A stretch of DNA of 64,000 nucleotides from Entamoeba invadens IP1 (GCF_000330505.1 NW_004440113.1:706177-770176); one strand, 5' to 3'. Shown: positions 21,445 through 32,244, counted from the stretch's first letter. The notes: generated by a model not told the origin, from the letters alone. Numbers and translations are program-made.

Positions 21445-22590
21445 ATGTCCTTAGACTGGCATTACATTGCACCTCTCCAAGAAGCACTTTACAAAATTTG
21501 CGTTGACTGGTACACCACTTCCACGTCTCTTGATGATTTGGTGTATTCCACACATTCTATGTTTTTAGCCTTTGCGATGTTATACATTGGTTCAGTTGGT
21601 TCAACGAAAAAAGAGCTTGAAAAAGTCTTTGGATATTCGAAGCTGCCTGCTGACAAGTTTCTGTCGATTCTTACCACTTTGATATACACAGAAGACGGCG
21701 AAGTAAGCCCTCTTTTAGTCGCTAATGGGATATGGGCAAACAAGGACTTTGTGTTGAAAGAGAGTTACATTGAGAGTGTCAAGAAAATGAATTGCACAAT
21801 CAACTCGGTCGACTTTAGAAAAGACGTGGAAAGTGTCAGAAAAGTTATAAACCTCTTTGTTGAGGAAAATACTAAAAATGTGATTCAAGACTTCATCCAA
21901 GAGGGGGTGATCACAAGCGACACCCTATCTGTTTTGGTCAACGCAATATATTTTGAAGGAAAATGGGCGACACCCTTCGACGTGTTACCTGACAAAATGA
22001 AGTTCAAAATTGGTGGTCAAAATCTTAGGGATTCCAAGCCTGAGACACAGTACGCAATTGCTTTAAAAAGTGAGGTCCGTTCGAGTGCACAATTTAGAGA
22101 GAAATACACAAGTGTATCCATCCCCTATACCTCCGCTGATTATAGCATGGTCTTTATAGTTCCAAATGATATGACTTCATTTGAAAAGGAAGGTGGAATT
22201 AATGAGTTGAAAGATATAGTCATCTCCACCGTCCAGAGTTTCCCACAGAAGCGCAATGTAACGATCCCCAAATTTGAAATAGAGTCATCATTTGCTATGA
22301 ATGACCAACTCGGGAAATTGGGCTTGAAAGATTCATTCACACAAAACGCAGACTTCTCTAACATGAGCAACAACAAGTTGAGTGTCTCCGCCGCAATTCA
22401 TCGAGCAAAAGTCAAAGTTGATGAGAAAGGAACTATTGCCGCAGCCGCAACTGGAATCATGATGATGCGAGCTATGATCGTAGAAGAGGCAAAAGATGTT
22501 GTTGTGGACAGTCCTTTTTACTTTGTTATAGTTGGGAAACACAATCTCCCAATTTTCTTTGGGAAGATAACACACCCAATAACAAAATAA
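21445..22590 (+). CDS. Serpin (serine protease inhibitor family)
   Basis: The 381-residue protein covers a whole serpin fold and has no signal peptide. Family marks are LVNAIYFEGKW (about 170), the shutter-region NHS-like THSMFLAFAML at the start, and the C-terminal PFYFVIVGKHNLPIFFGKI. The reactive-centre hinge at residues 327-336 is EKGTIAAAAT, close to the consensus EEGTEAAAAT of inhibitory serpins, with Lys at P16 and Ile at P13 replacing acidic residues. Counting from the hinge, the cleavage site falls in the MMRAM segment, so P1 is Arg, Ala or Met. Entamoeba has few serpins and one in E. histolytica targets host neutrophil protease. Target and location here are unknown. A TATTTAAA box lies 24 bases upstream. 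Confidence 0.93.
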   Translation: MSLDWHYIAPLQEALYKICVDWYTTSTSLDDLVYSTHSMFLAFAMLYIGSVGSTKKELEKVFGYSKLPADKFLSILTTLIYTEDGEVSPLLVANGIWANKDFVLKESYIESVKKMNCTINSVDFRKDVESVRKVINLFVEENTKNVIQDFIQEGVITSDTLSVLVNAIYFEGKWATPFDVLPDKMKFKIGGQNLRDSKPETQYAIALKSEVRSSAQFREKYTSVSIPYTSADYSMVFIVPNDMTSFEKEGGINELKDIVISTVQSFPQKRNVTIPKFEIESSFAMNDQLGKLGLKDSFTQNADFSNMSNNKLSVSAAIHRAKVKVDEKGTIAAAATGIMMMRAMIVEEAKDVVVDSPFYFVIVGKHNLPIFFGKITHPITK

Positions 22591-22599
22591 TTCTAATTA

Positions 22600-22733
22600 A
22601 TTAAATTATTATTAAATTATTATTAAATTATTATTAAATTATTATTAAATTATTATTAAATTATTATTAAATTATTATTAAATTATTATTAAATTATTAT
22701 TAAATTATTATTAAATTATTATTATACTATTAA
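22600..22733. repeat. 11-bp tandem repeat array
   Basis: Roughly 11 near-perfect copies of an 11-base unit (ATTATTAAATT) sit between the convergent serpin and reductase genes. It is a simple AT minisatellite, likely to vary in copy number. It adds Entamoeba-like TAATTT/TTATTA polyadenylation-type motifs on both strands. Confidence 0.9.
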
Positions 22734-22787
22734 TTAATATAAAGTATTAAATGTCTTCAAATTGAATAAAAGAATGAAAAAAATGAA

Positions 22788-23324
22788 TTACTGAGCCTTT
22801 ATTGCTTTAATCAAAAAGGCCATGTTCTCAGCTAAATTTTTCATCGTCTTTTTTGCTTCAACATCTTCTTCTACTTCATTGATTTTGGTCACATCTCTGT
22901 TGTAGCCATCGTTCCAATAAGAAGAACCAACAGTGTACATATTGTTGATACCAAACCAATGATTAATTGTGTCGTATACGTGTATTGCGCCTCCTCGACG
23001 GGCCATCACTACAGCAGCACCCGCCTTTCTTGCCAACTTGCGCCCGATTTTGATACCACAACGGTCCATTGCTCCTTTGACTTCCATTGAAACATCTGCA
23101 TAATATGTTGGACTTCCAATGACAATACCATCTGCTGCTAACATCAGTTCACATAAAGCGTTGATCACAGGATCTTCAACATCTAATGCTTTGATGTCTT
23201 TTCCACCAAGTTGGTAGTACTCCACTTTTAACCCTTCTGCCTCTAAATGTTCTTTTAACCATCCCAACATATGAGAAGTGTTTCCCTTAACTCGTGGACT
23301 TCCGTTGATCAATAAAACTGTCAT
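22788..23324 (-). CDS. Flavodoxin-fold NADPH-dependent FMN reductase-like protein
   Basis: Taking the ATG at 23324 the protein has 178 residues; an upstream in-frame TTG is not used. It starts MTVLLINGSPRVKGNTSHML, the phosphate-binding loop of the FMN reductase / iron-sulfur flavoprotein family, and has GIVIGSPTYYADVSMEVKGA (about 66-85), the second FMN-binding loop. The cytosolic enzymes reduce FMN-bound substrates with NAD(P)H. The four-Cys motif of iron-sulfur flavoproteins between these loops is missing, so the Fe-S cluster is probably absent. Related genes are bacterial and archaeal, and lateral acquisition is common in Entamoeba. It converges on the serpin gene. Confidence 0.88.
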   Translation of the reverse strand: MTVLLINGSPRVKGNTSHMLGWLKEHLEAEGLKVEYYQLGGKDIKALDVEDPVINALCELMLAADGIVIGSPTYYADVSMEVKGAMDRCGIKIGRKLARKAGAAVVMARRGGAIHVYDTINHWFGINNMYTVGSSYWNDGYNRDVTKINEVEEDVEAKKTMKNLAENMAFLIKAIKAQ

Positions 23325-23891
23325 TATTTTTTTCAAGTTCAGTGGTGTCTCTTGTTTTGGCGGAAAAGGTGTTTTATGAGGTTTTCATTAGAGAAGTATT
23401 CGATTGTCTTATATTATAAACCCGATTTGTGGCAATTTGTCTCTTTGATTTATATTAAACAATCGGGAAATGAATAATAAATTTTAACCTTTATTGTCAT
23501 AAACAGTCATTAAATCTAGCCTTATGGGGAAAGCTGATCTTCTGAATTAATTTTAGATTATTTATTATAACCTATCTAAAAACTTTTATTATATTATTTA
23601 CTAAATAATGATTTATTATTATTATTAAAATTCACTATTAATTTTAGTATTGGTCTAATAAAATAAACTAAAATTTAAAAATTTAAGAAAGATAAATTAT
23701 CCCATAAAGCTAACTTAAGATATTGTAATTATTTTACTCAACCTGTTTTTGACCATTAAATCAAAATATAACTAGTTATTATTAATATGTAATTGAAAAA
23801 TTGCTATTTTAAATCATTTTTTAAACTATTAGTATAGAATTTGTATTTTAATCAAACGAACATAAAAACTATTAGTTAAACTAATAAAAAA
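23325..23891. other. AT-rich intergenic region
   Basis: It lies between the start of the reductase gene and the stop of the first TMK. Nothing is recognised apart from the short promoter region of the reductase. Confidence 0.6.
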
Positions 23892-26800
23892 CTAATTTAA
23901 ATTTGCTAGTTGTTCTTGTAAAGATGATACAAGGCATTCAACAGAAATCCGACTTTTTGGGGAAGATTTCCAAGCCTCTTGTATAGTATTGTTCAAAACC
24001 GAGTCGTTCGAGCAGTTAGGAAACACAGGACGTTTTCCATTAATTACCTGTTCAGCAATCATCCATGGAAATTTAAAAATAGATTTTGGGTATGCCTCTT
24101 TCCACATAAAGCATTCATACATAGTAATACCAAATGAGTAGACATCCGCTTCTTTCTTGTATTTTTCGCGTTTCAAGACTTCTGGGGCCATATAGACGGG
24201 GGTGCCAACACTCTTTGTGAACGTCATATTAGTCATCAACATATTGATGTTCCTACTCGACCCAAAATCCGTCAATTTTCCATTGACAAGCACGTTATCA
24301 TCCATTGAAACAATCAAAATGTTGTCCGGTTTGATGTCTCTGTGTAATATATTGTTTTCGTGAAGGTATTGCATTCCTCTTGCTGCGTCTAACATTAACT
24401 TAATTCGTATTTTAAGACGTATTGGGTTAGTCGGCATATTAACCATAATTGATTGTAAGCTCCCAAATTGTGCGTATTCAGTGACTAAAGATATCCGATT
24501 CGCTTTAAATACAGCCCCATAGAAGTGAATGATATAGTCACATCGAAATTTATTCAGCATCATCACCTCTTTACTAAATTCTTTTGTTGCTTCTTCACTT
24601 ACTTGTGCTTCTTTCATCTTTTTAATGGCGACTTTGTTGCCACGATACTCCCCCAAATATACTATACCAAAGGACCCCTCCCCTAACTTCTGTTCTTCGA
24701 TTAACTCATTGTAGTCCAATTTGTATGAACTCATTGTTTGGGTCTCAATTTGAATCTTTTCTGTATATTGCACACCTTTTGAAATATCAAGACCAATGAC
24801 TAGTATACCATCTTTGATGTTGCAACAACACAAGGGTGTGATGTAAATTTCAAACTCACACGCCTCTCCTTTACTAAGTGTGATCAATGGAGGAATCGTA
24901 CGAATTGTGTAATTGTCACACCCCTCAACTACAGAAAATTGCACTTTTAAGCGCCGTTGAGAACGATTGCCTATACAGACAATGTCCCGCGTTTCTTCAT
25001 CAACGGGTATCATCGATTGGCCGTCGAGATCAAAGGTAATCACTCGCTTGTTTGTGCAAATGATGTCCGTCAAATTGATCATATTCACATTGGACCGCTT
25101 CATATCGAAAATGCAAATGTCTCGGATTTTGGTGCGGTACTGAATTGCTTGTATCCACAAATATACTGAAAAGATTACACAACCAATTACTATAAACAAC
25201 ACCACAAAAAATGCAGCAGGGACACCAATAACAACTCCATAATTCGTTTGAAAAACACATGATATACCATCATCAGAAGGTCGATTCCATCCGCTGCACT
25301 TCGTGCAAGAGTTGTTAGCCGCTGCTTCACAAAGTTCAATAGATGTATATATTACACAACGACCATCTTTTAAAACATAAGAATCAAGGCACCAAGTGCA
25401 TAGTGTATTTGACTTACATAAAGTACATGATTCAGGACATAGGGAACACCGATGAACGTTTGAATAAAAACCGGGTGAACACACTTCACAGCCATCTTCA
25501 GTGATCTCTTCGCAGTCAGTCATGTTGTTATATGGCTGACATAACTTGGATTCCTCAATGATCTTAAAGTGATCACTTTTACATGTGACACATTCTTTTG
25601 AACTCAGACAAGTTTCACATGTACTGTCACATGGTAAACAGTCTTTTGAAACTTTGTAAAATCCCGTTTTGCATATTGCACATCCCCCACCACTCGGAAG
25701 TGCTATTTTGCATTTGTCTTTTAAGTTTCCTAAGTCTTTGCAGACATAACTTGAATCAATGAAAGAACCATCTGGACATTTCAAAGAGTAAGTGGTGTTG
25801 TAACAGTGTATTGAAGTGTTACTACATTGTAAACAACTTGAGTTATTGAAGTAATACCCTTCTTTACACCTTGCACACCCTTTGTTTGAATACAATTCAC
25901 ACTTTTCATCTTCTGTTACATTTAGTTCTTCTTGTTTTAAAGCCACGAAGTTACTTGCATATTTATAATTGCTCGAAGCAAATTGTTTGATTGGAAGATA
26001 AGTGTTTTCATTTACTTCTTGACATGAATAATTTAGTAAAAAATACGAGTTGTCGCATTCAAAACATAAATCAGTACTTGGGGCATAATACTTACACCAA
26101 TTTTTGAACTCCAAATTGAGAGAACAAAACATCATCTTATTCTCTGAGTTCTTGGTGTCGTTTTGGTGATATCTTTCATTGCATTGGAGGCACCCTTGGC
26201 GGTTTGTTCTGGCACAGTTTAAAGTCGACTTTTCGACACAACGGGTGCTATCATATAACAAATAATTTTCATCACATTCAAAACATATTCCACCACGACA
26301 TTTCTTACAATGTGAGACTTTACATGATTGACAAAACCCTGATGTAATTTCCATATTAGTTAAAGATGAGCAAGTCACACACTGCCCGTTGATGTAAAAC
26401 AAACACTTTGTGTCAACAACACACTTAGTGGTTTCATAATTAAGTGACATCGTATTGTCACACTTTAACGCAACCAATTTGTCATTCAAGTGCACGCATA
26501 CTTGTGCACCTGAATAGCATTTGCTACAATTTTGCTGATCAGTTGTGTAATATCCACTTGGACAGATGAAATAAGCGTTATTCCTGATATACACATTATC
26601 ATTCTTTTCCACTAAACATGTACTGTTAATAATCTGCATGTTATCATTACACATGATGCATTCGGTGTTTCCTTTGTTAATTTTTAAGTATTTGCAAGTG
26701 CCAGACTTTATTTCACAATTCGAGTTAATGGAAATAACATCAGAACAATCACATGAGGTTTTTGTTGGATTGTTGCACTCGTCAAGTGAAATGCACTTGA

Positions 26801-29800
26801 AATCACTTAAAAAGTGCAAATTGTCACAGAGAAGACATTGAGTTGTTGTGAGTTGTGACATGCAATTTTTATCATTTAAAGTGCAATTGTTTCCATCATA
26901 ATATTCTTCTTCTTTGCAACTGACACAATCGCCATTTTGCGGAGAAAATGGAGGAAAACAGACATCACAATGAGCAATACCTACTCGAACAGTCGAACAT
27001 TTTTTACAATTTGGTTTTAAATTTAAACACTTCTGGCATGTAGTCTGACTGTCTTTAAAATAGCCATCTTCACATAAAGAACATTTTCCATTCGACAAAA
27101 TAAAAGGGTCATTACACTCTAAACACTGTTGTTCTGTGGGAACGCATGATTTACAATTTTTGATGGTATTACAATTGACGCAAATACCGGAGGCGTTTGG
27201 ATAGAACCCGATGTTGCATTGGATGCATTTTCTTGAAAAGTCTGGCGAACAGGTGAAGCAGTTTGTATCAAAAGAAATGCAAGAAACACACACATTTGAT
27301 TTTGGTTCAGTGAAGACAAAGTTGTATTGACATCCCTCACACATTCCATTTGATGTGTTGCATTTGTTGTTGCAAGTTGTGCTGCAGTCAATGCATGTGT
27401 GTGACGTTTCATCCGGATATTTTGCTGTTGTGCATTTTGTGCACATTCTTGAATAGTTGGTTGCACACGTCACACAGTTTGAATCAAACGAGCTGCATGT
27501 GTCACATGTCATTTTGTCTGTGTTTGAAAACACATAATTCATCGAACATCCAGTGCATTGCCCACTTACTCCATCACACTTTCCGCCACATGTTGGACTG
27601 CATGTCTGGCACTTGTAATCCCCTGTCGTCTTTGGGTAATAATTCGAATTGCATTCACTGCATTTCCTTGATGAATCACTCATACATGTTTTACAATGAA
27701 AATCAAACGAGGAACAACTTTCACATCTCTGTGATGGCGGGTTATACATTACAAAGTTGTTAGAACAACTCTTGCAATATCCCGTTTCTGTATTACATTT
27801 GTTTTCACATGAAGAATCACATTTTTGACATTTAAAGTTGTCGTTTGGATAATATCCCATTTCACATGTTGTACATTTTCTTGAAAAATCATGTGAACAA
27901 GTTTTACAATTAATATCAAATGTTTTGCAATTATCACAATATAAAGATTTAGTTGAAGTAAGAACGTAATTTATTTCACATCCTGTGCAATACCCAGTAT
28001 TTCCTTCACATTTTCCTCCACAAGTAGTATTACACGTTTGGCATCTAAAATCGCCATTTGTTTTGGGGTAATAATTTTGGTTGCAAAATATACACTTTTG
28101 GGAAGAATCGGGCGAACATGTTCTACAATTATTATCATAATCAGTACATTTTATACAATTGGACCCATTCTTAACTTCATTTTCAATACAACTGGTACAT
28201 TCCCCATTGGCTCCATTACAATTGGTACAAGATTCACTACATTTTATACAATTATATGGTGCATTTGGGTTTGCATATGATTTGTCTATACACAATTCAC
28301 ATTTTCTGATACCTTGGGAAGCACATTTGGTGCATTTTAGATCAAACTCTGAACATGGTTCACAATGAGTAGATGGCGTTGAAGTAAAAACATACCCACT
28401 TATACAATTGGTGCATATACCAGTGTTTGTGTCACAATAATTGCCACAAGTTGAGTCACATTTTACACACACCCCGTTGATAATGTAATATCCTCGATCA
28501 CATTGAATACATTTCCTATCGAAAGTAGGGGAACACACAGCACAATTTGGATCAAAAGCGTTACACGGAATACAACGAAGTGAACTTGTAGTATCGAACA
28601 CATAATTTAAAATACATGAAGTACAAAATCCAGTTGTTCCATCACAATTACCACCGCAAGTCAAATCACATGACTGACATGTTGTTGGATTGGGATATTT
28701 ACCAGAAGAACATTGAAGACATTTTCTATCGAAGGTAGTAGGACATTTTGCACAATATTGATCAAACGTAGTACATGAAACACACTTTGTGGACTTTGGA
28801 GAATCAAATACATACTGTGATTTACAAGACATGCAAATTCCATTTGTTTTATTACATATCGAGTTGCATGTGTCACTGCATAATGTACATTTACCATTAC
28901 TTCCGGGATACTTACCATCTTGACACGAAACACAGCCATTTTTGTTGGAGTCACACGTCTCACAAAAAGAATCAAACTCGTTACATGTTTGGCAATTCAA
29001 AGAAGTGGAATCAATTTGAATGAGCCCATTTATACACTTGGAACAATAACCATTTGATGGGTTACATATTTGACATGTATTGTGACAATGTACACAAATG
29101 CCAGAAGCGTTTGGATAGAACCCGATGTTGCATTGGATACATTTTCTTGAGTAGTTAGTATCACAAAGTGAGCAGTTAGTATCAAAAGAAATGCAAGAAA
29201 CACACACATTTGATTTTGGTTCAGTGAAGACAAAGTTGTATTGACATCCCTCACACATTCCATTTGATGTGTTGCATTTGTTGTTGCAAGTTGTGCTGCA
29301 GTCAATGCATGTGTGTGACGTTTCATCCGGATATTTTGCTGTTGTGCATTTTGTGCACATTCTTGAATAGTTGGTTGCACACGTCACACAGTTTGAATCA
29401 AACGAGCTGCATGTGTCACATGTCATTTTGTCTGTGTTTGAAAACACATAATTCATCGAACATCCAGTGCATTGCCCACTTACTCCATCACACTTTCCGC
29501 CACATGTTGGACTGCATGTCTGGCACTTGTAATCCCCTGTCGTCTTTGGGTAATAATTCGAATTGCATTCACTGCATTTCCTTGATGAATCACTCATACA
29601 TGTTTTACAATGAAAATCAAACGAGGAACAACTTTCACATCTCTGTGATGGCGGGTTGTTATAAACATATCCAGAAGCACATGATGCACAAACACCATTT
29701 GAAGCATTACAAGAATTACATGTCTCATCACAAGGAATGCACATTTTTGTGTTTCCTGGATACATACCATTTTCACAATTGATGCACTTTCTTTCCCCAT

Positions 29801-31583
29801 TATCTGCACATTTTTGACATTTGATATCAAATGACTTACATGGGATACACGAAGTTGAATTGGTGGAATTCAAAACATAACCACTTTCACATCCAGTGCA
29901 ATACCCCAACATATTGTTACATTTTCCTCCACAAGTTGTATCACAACGAGTACATTTGCCAAATTGGTCCGGGAAGTTACCGTCATTACATTTCAAACAA
30001 ATTCTTGTTGAATTACTTGCGCAAGTTATACAATTAGAATCAAAGTCTAAACACGGTTGGCATGTTTTTGATGCCACTTCATATAAAACATAACCCATTA
30101 AACATGAAATACAAGTTCCATTTGTTGTTGAACATTTATCAGAACACGTGTCCGAACATTTGACACACAGTCCAGTTGATGTATTTGGATAGAATCCTGT
30201 TTTACACTCAATACATATTCTTTCCCAAGTTGGAGAACATGTTATGCAATTTGAATCAAAAGAAGAACACTCCTCACATGTCGATGAAAAAGTGACACGA
30301 AAAACATAATTTGTGTTACATGATAAACAAAATCCTTGGTTATTACAATTTCCACCACAAGACGCACTACAATAAAGACAGTTATAAGGATATACACTCG
30401 AAGGATATTTCCCCTTATTGCACGACAAACATTTTCTTGTTGTTGTCGAACACGTTGTACACGAAGAATCAAACAGTTTGCAATCTTCACAATTATTATT
30501 TGATGTTGAAAATTGTGTATAGCCTTCGATGCAAACTGTACACATTCCCGTTTTGGTGTCACATGTTTTACATGTTGAGGAGCACGGCGTACACAATTTT
30601 GATGATGGATAATAACCAGTTTGACATTCGATACACTCTCTGTCATAAGTCAAACACTTTGAACAATGTGAATTAAATGTGGTACAATTAATACATTTAC
30701 TGGGATTTGAAAGACTTTTGACATATCCTTCAATACAACTTGTACAATATCCACTTGTTCCATCACAAGAATTTCCACATGTTGAGTCACACTTTTGACA
30801 ATTTCCATCTGCGTTTAAAAAGTAATTTGAATTACATTTAATACATTTGCTCTCTGTTTGAGAACATGAAAGACAATGAGTAAATGTTTCACAAGAAATA
30901 CACTCTCCCGAAGAAAGATAATATCCAAAAATACATTTAGTACAAATTGCAGTTGAATTTGTATTTGCAATCACACAAGTTTCGGAAGCGCAGCGTGAGG
31001 AGCAACAATGTGTTTCGTCTTTTAAATAATTTGAATTACATCCACCACACACCCAGTCAACATTTTCTGAATCACATCTAACACATGTAATTTTTGAGTC
31101 TGTGTTGCGAATTAACCCATACCCAATCGGACATTTACCACAATTCTGACTTGTGCCAAGACACTCCAAACATATTTCAATGGACAAACCTGAGCAAATT
31201 AAAGCTTCGGTTTTTTGCGACCATTTTGCAGGTTGGTTATTATCGATAATTGAAAGTATTTGTCCATTTCTAAATATAAAAGTTGAATGGGAAATGTTTT
31301 CAAATTTAGTTTGTATTTCAGGGAAATATAACATGGAAAAAACCATATCATAATTCAACTTTCTTAACATCGTTGATGTATAAATTGTAACGTTTTTAGA
31401 GTGATTACATTTAACTGTAACTTCAGAATTGCTCATTAAGAAAAATGTATTATTTTGGAAATTTACAGTATTAAAACACGAATCTTTAGTCGTCGAGTCG
31501 ATGCATGTATACACACCAGTTTCTATCAGACACCAATCGCCCAATACTAAACACCAAAACAATGCCCATACCAACTTTCTCAT
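23892..31583 (-). CDS. Transmembrane kinase TMK1 with giant Cys-rich ectodomain (2563 aa)
   Basis: This single-exon gene encodes a very large receptor-like kinase. A signal peptide (1-16) precedes a Cys-rich ectodomain (to about 2110) built of dozens of furin-like / growth-factor-receptor-type CxxC repeats, many opening with CxxCxxxC or FDxxCxxC. A transmembrane segment lies at about 2114-2146 (YGVVIGVPAAFFVVLFIVIG). A beta-sandwich-like juxtamembrane region (about 2180-2280) follows, then a TKL-like kinase domain: GEGSFGIVYLG (about 2301), VAIKK, HRDIKPDN (2414-2421), DFGSS (2439) and GTPVYMAPEVL. All catalytic residues are present. Entamoeba TMKs are thought to sense extracellular cues. A 479-bp stretch is exactly duplicated within the ectodomain 638 residues apart. 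The minus strand carries the gene; plus-strand frames inside it are shadows. Confidence 0.95.
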   Translation of the reverse strand: MRKLVWALFWCLVLGDWCLIETGVYTCIDSTTKDSCFNTVNFQNNTFFLMSNSEVTVKCNHSKNVTIYTSTMLRKLNYDMVFSMLYFPEIQTKFENISHSTFIFRNGQILSIIDNNQPAKWSQKTEALICSGLSIEICLECLGTSQNCGKCPIGYGLIRNTDSKITCVRCDSENVDWVCGGCNSNYLKDETHCCSSRCASETCVIANTNSTAICTKCIFGYYLSSGECISCETFTHCLSCSQTESKCIKCNSNYFLNADGNCQKCDSTCGNSCDGTSGYCTSCIEGYVKSLSNPSKCINCTTFNSHCSKCLTYDRECIECQTGYYPSSKLCTPCSSTCKTCDTKTGMCTVCIEGYTQFSTSNNNCEDCKLFDSSCTTCSTTTRKCLSCNKGKYPSSVYPYNCLYCSASCGGNCNNQGFCLSCNTNYVFRVTFSSTCEECSSFDSNCITCSPTWERICIECKTGFYPNTSTGLCVKCSDTCSDKCSTTNGTCISCLMGYVLYEVASKTCQPCLDFDSNCITCASNSTRICLKCNDGNFPDQFGKCTRCDTTCGGKCNNMLGYCTGCESGYVLNSTNSTSCIPCKSFDIKCQKCADNGERKCINCENGMYPGNTKMCIPCDETCNSCNASNGVCASCASGYVYNNPPSQRCESCSSFDFHCKTCMSDSSRKCSECNSNYYPKTTGDYKCQTCSPTCGGKCDGVSGQCTGCSMNYVFSNTDKMTCDTCSSFDSNCVTCATNYSRMCTKCTTAKYPDETSHTCIDCSTTCNNKCNTSNGMCEGCQYNFVFTEPKSNVCVSCISFDTNCSLCDTNYSRKCIQCNIGFYPNASGICVHCHNTCQICNPSNGYCSKCINGLIQIDSTSLNCQTCNEFDSFCETCDSNKNGCVSCQDGKYPGSNGKCTLCSDTCNSICNKTNGICMSCKSQYVFDSPKSTKCVSCTTFDQYCAKCPTTFDRKCLQCSSGKYPNPTTCQSCDLTCGGNCDGTTGFCTSCILNYVFDTTSSLRCIPCNAFDPNCAVCSPTFDRKCIQCDRGYYIINGVCVKCDSTCGNYCDTNTGICTNCISGYVFTSTPSTHCEPCSEFDLKCTKCASQGIRKCELCIDKSYANPNAPYNCIKCSESCTNCNGANGECTSCIENEVKNGSNCIKCTDYDNNCRTCSPDSSQKCIFCNQNYYPKTNGDFRCQTCNTTCGGKCEGNTGYCTGCEINYVLTSTKSLYCDNCKTFDINCKTCSHDFSRKCTTCEMGYYPNDNFKCQKCDSSCENKCNTETGYCKSCSNNFVMYNPPSQRCESCSSFDFHCKTCMSDSSRKCSECNSNYYPKTTGDYKCQTCSPTCGGKCDGVSGQCTGCSMNYVFSNTDKMTCDTCSSFDSNCVTCATNYSRMCTKCTTAKYPDETSHTCIDCSTTCNNKCNTSNGMCEGCQYNFVFTEPKSNVCVSCISFDTNCFTCSPDFSRKCIQCNIGFYPNASGICVNCNTIKNCKSCVPTEQQCLECNDPFILSNGKCSLCEDGYFKDSQTTCQKCLNLKPNCKKCSTVRVGIAHCDVCFPPFSPQNGDCVSCKEEEYYDGNNCTLNDKNCMSQLTTTQCLLCDNLHFLSDFKCISLDECNNPTKTSCDCSDVISINSNCEIKSGTCKYLKINKGNTECIMCNDNMQIINSTCLVEKNDNVYIRNNAYFICPSGYYTTDQQNCSKCYSGAQVCVHLNDKLVALKCDNTMSLNYETTKCVVDTKCLFYINGQCVTCSSLTNMEITSGFCQSCKVSHCKKCRGGICFECDENYLLYDSTRCVEKSTLNCARTNRQGCLQCNERYHQNDTKNSENKMMFCSLNLEFKNWCKYYAPSTDLCFECDNSYFLLNYSCQEVNENTYLPIKQFASSNYKYASNFVALKQEELNVTEDEKCELYSNKGCARCKEGYYFNNSSCLQCSNTSIHCYNTTYSLKCPDGSFIDSSYVCKDLGNLKDKCKIALPSGGGCAICKTGFYKVSKDCLPCDSTCETCLSSKECVTCKSDHFKIIEESKLCQPYNNMTDCEEITEDGCEVCSPGFYSNVHRCSLCPESCTLCKSNTLCTWCLDSYVLKDGRCVIYTSIELCEAAANNSCTKCSGWNRPSDDGISCVFQTNYGVVIGVPAAFFVVLFIVIGCVIFSVYLWIQAIQYRTKIRDICIFDMKRSNVNMINLTDIICTNKRVITFDLDGQSMIPVDEETRDIVCIGNRSQRRLKVQFSVVEGCDNYTIRTIPPLITLSKGEACEFEIYITPLCCCNIKDGILVIGLDISKGVQYTEKIQIETQTMSSYKLDYNELIEEQKLGEGSFGIVYLGEYRGNKVAIKKMKEAQVSEEATKEFSKEVMMLNKFRCDYIIHFYGAVFKANRISLVTEYAQFGSLQSIMVNMPTNPIRLKIRIKLMLDAARGMQYLHENNILHRDIKPDNILIVSMDDNVLVNGKLTDFGSSRNINMLMTNMTFTKSVGTPVYMAPEVLKREKYKKEADVYSFGITMYECFMWKEAYPKSIFKFPWMIAEQVINGKRPVFPNCSNDSVLNNTIQEAWKSSPKSRISVECLVSSLQEQLANLN
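27265..27743 (-). repeat. Exact internal repeat of TMK1, copy A
   Basis: Read by eye, these 479 bases are identical to 29179-29657, with an offset of 1914 bases or exactly 638 codons. Sequence on both sides diverges abruptly. The segment encodes Cys-rich repeats, so the reading frame is kept. Confidence 0.85.
29179..29657 (-). repeat. Exact internal repeat of TMK1, copy B
   Basis: This is the second copy of the 479-base tract at 27265-27743. The flanks (for example the base after each GGCGGGTT) differ, which points to a conversion tract or partial duplication rather than fresh tandem duplication. Confidence 0.85.
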
Positions 31584-32244
31584 TACAGTTAATGTTAAAT
31601 GCTATTTTTTGATTTTTTTTTTCAATGTGATTCAAAGTGCGACTCTATACATTAATAATCCATTTTTGTATTTTTTATTTAAAAAACATAAGAATAAAAA
31701 ATAATGTTTTTTTCTGTTTGTTTAAATTTGAACAATCAATGTTAATAACAAAAAAAAATAAAAAAGATAAAATCGGAGAGATGTTAACTTTTGATTCAAA
31801 AAATGGAAAAGAAATCTTATTAAAAAAAATATTCCCATATTTTAGCTTCAAAATAATTTTCATATTTATAACTTGATTTTATAACTAAGAAAATATAATA
31901 CAGACAATTTCAAAAGTTTTAACTTTTGGTGTTATTTTTCTAATTATTTTTATTATAATTTATTAATTTTTAAGAATTGTGATTTTTACAAAAAACATTG
32001 TTTTGTATGTAGACAAATATTGTCTAAACTAAACTTCATTTTATTTATTTTTTTCTTTTTTTCAAAAACTGTTTTACAGAAAAAAAAATTTCATGGTATA
32101 AATAAGGAAAAAAACATTTAATAATAAACAATTAATAGATAATTATTTGATAATAAAAAATGTTACGTTTTTAAAAAAATTCAATAAAGTTCATAAAATA
32201 GTTTTTATGCGATTGTTGTTTTCTGTTTTCTGTTATTATAATTA
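31584..32244. other. AT-rich intergenic region
   Basis: It contains the TMK1 promoter region (an AACATTTAAC-like box on the minus strand about 15 bases before the ATG, as GCATTTAAC). It is otherwise AT-rich, with no gene recognised. Confidence 0.5.

Noticed and set aside
27350..30676. Several plus-strand frames inside TMK1
   Set aside because: All are shadows of the minus-strand Cys-rich coding sequence, and their Cys/His-rich composition follows from it.
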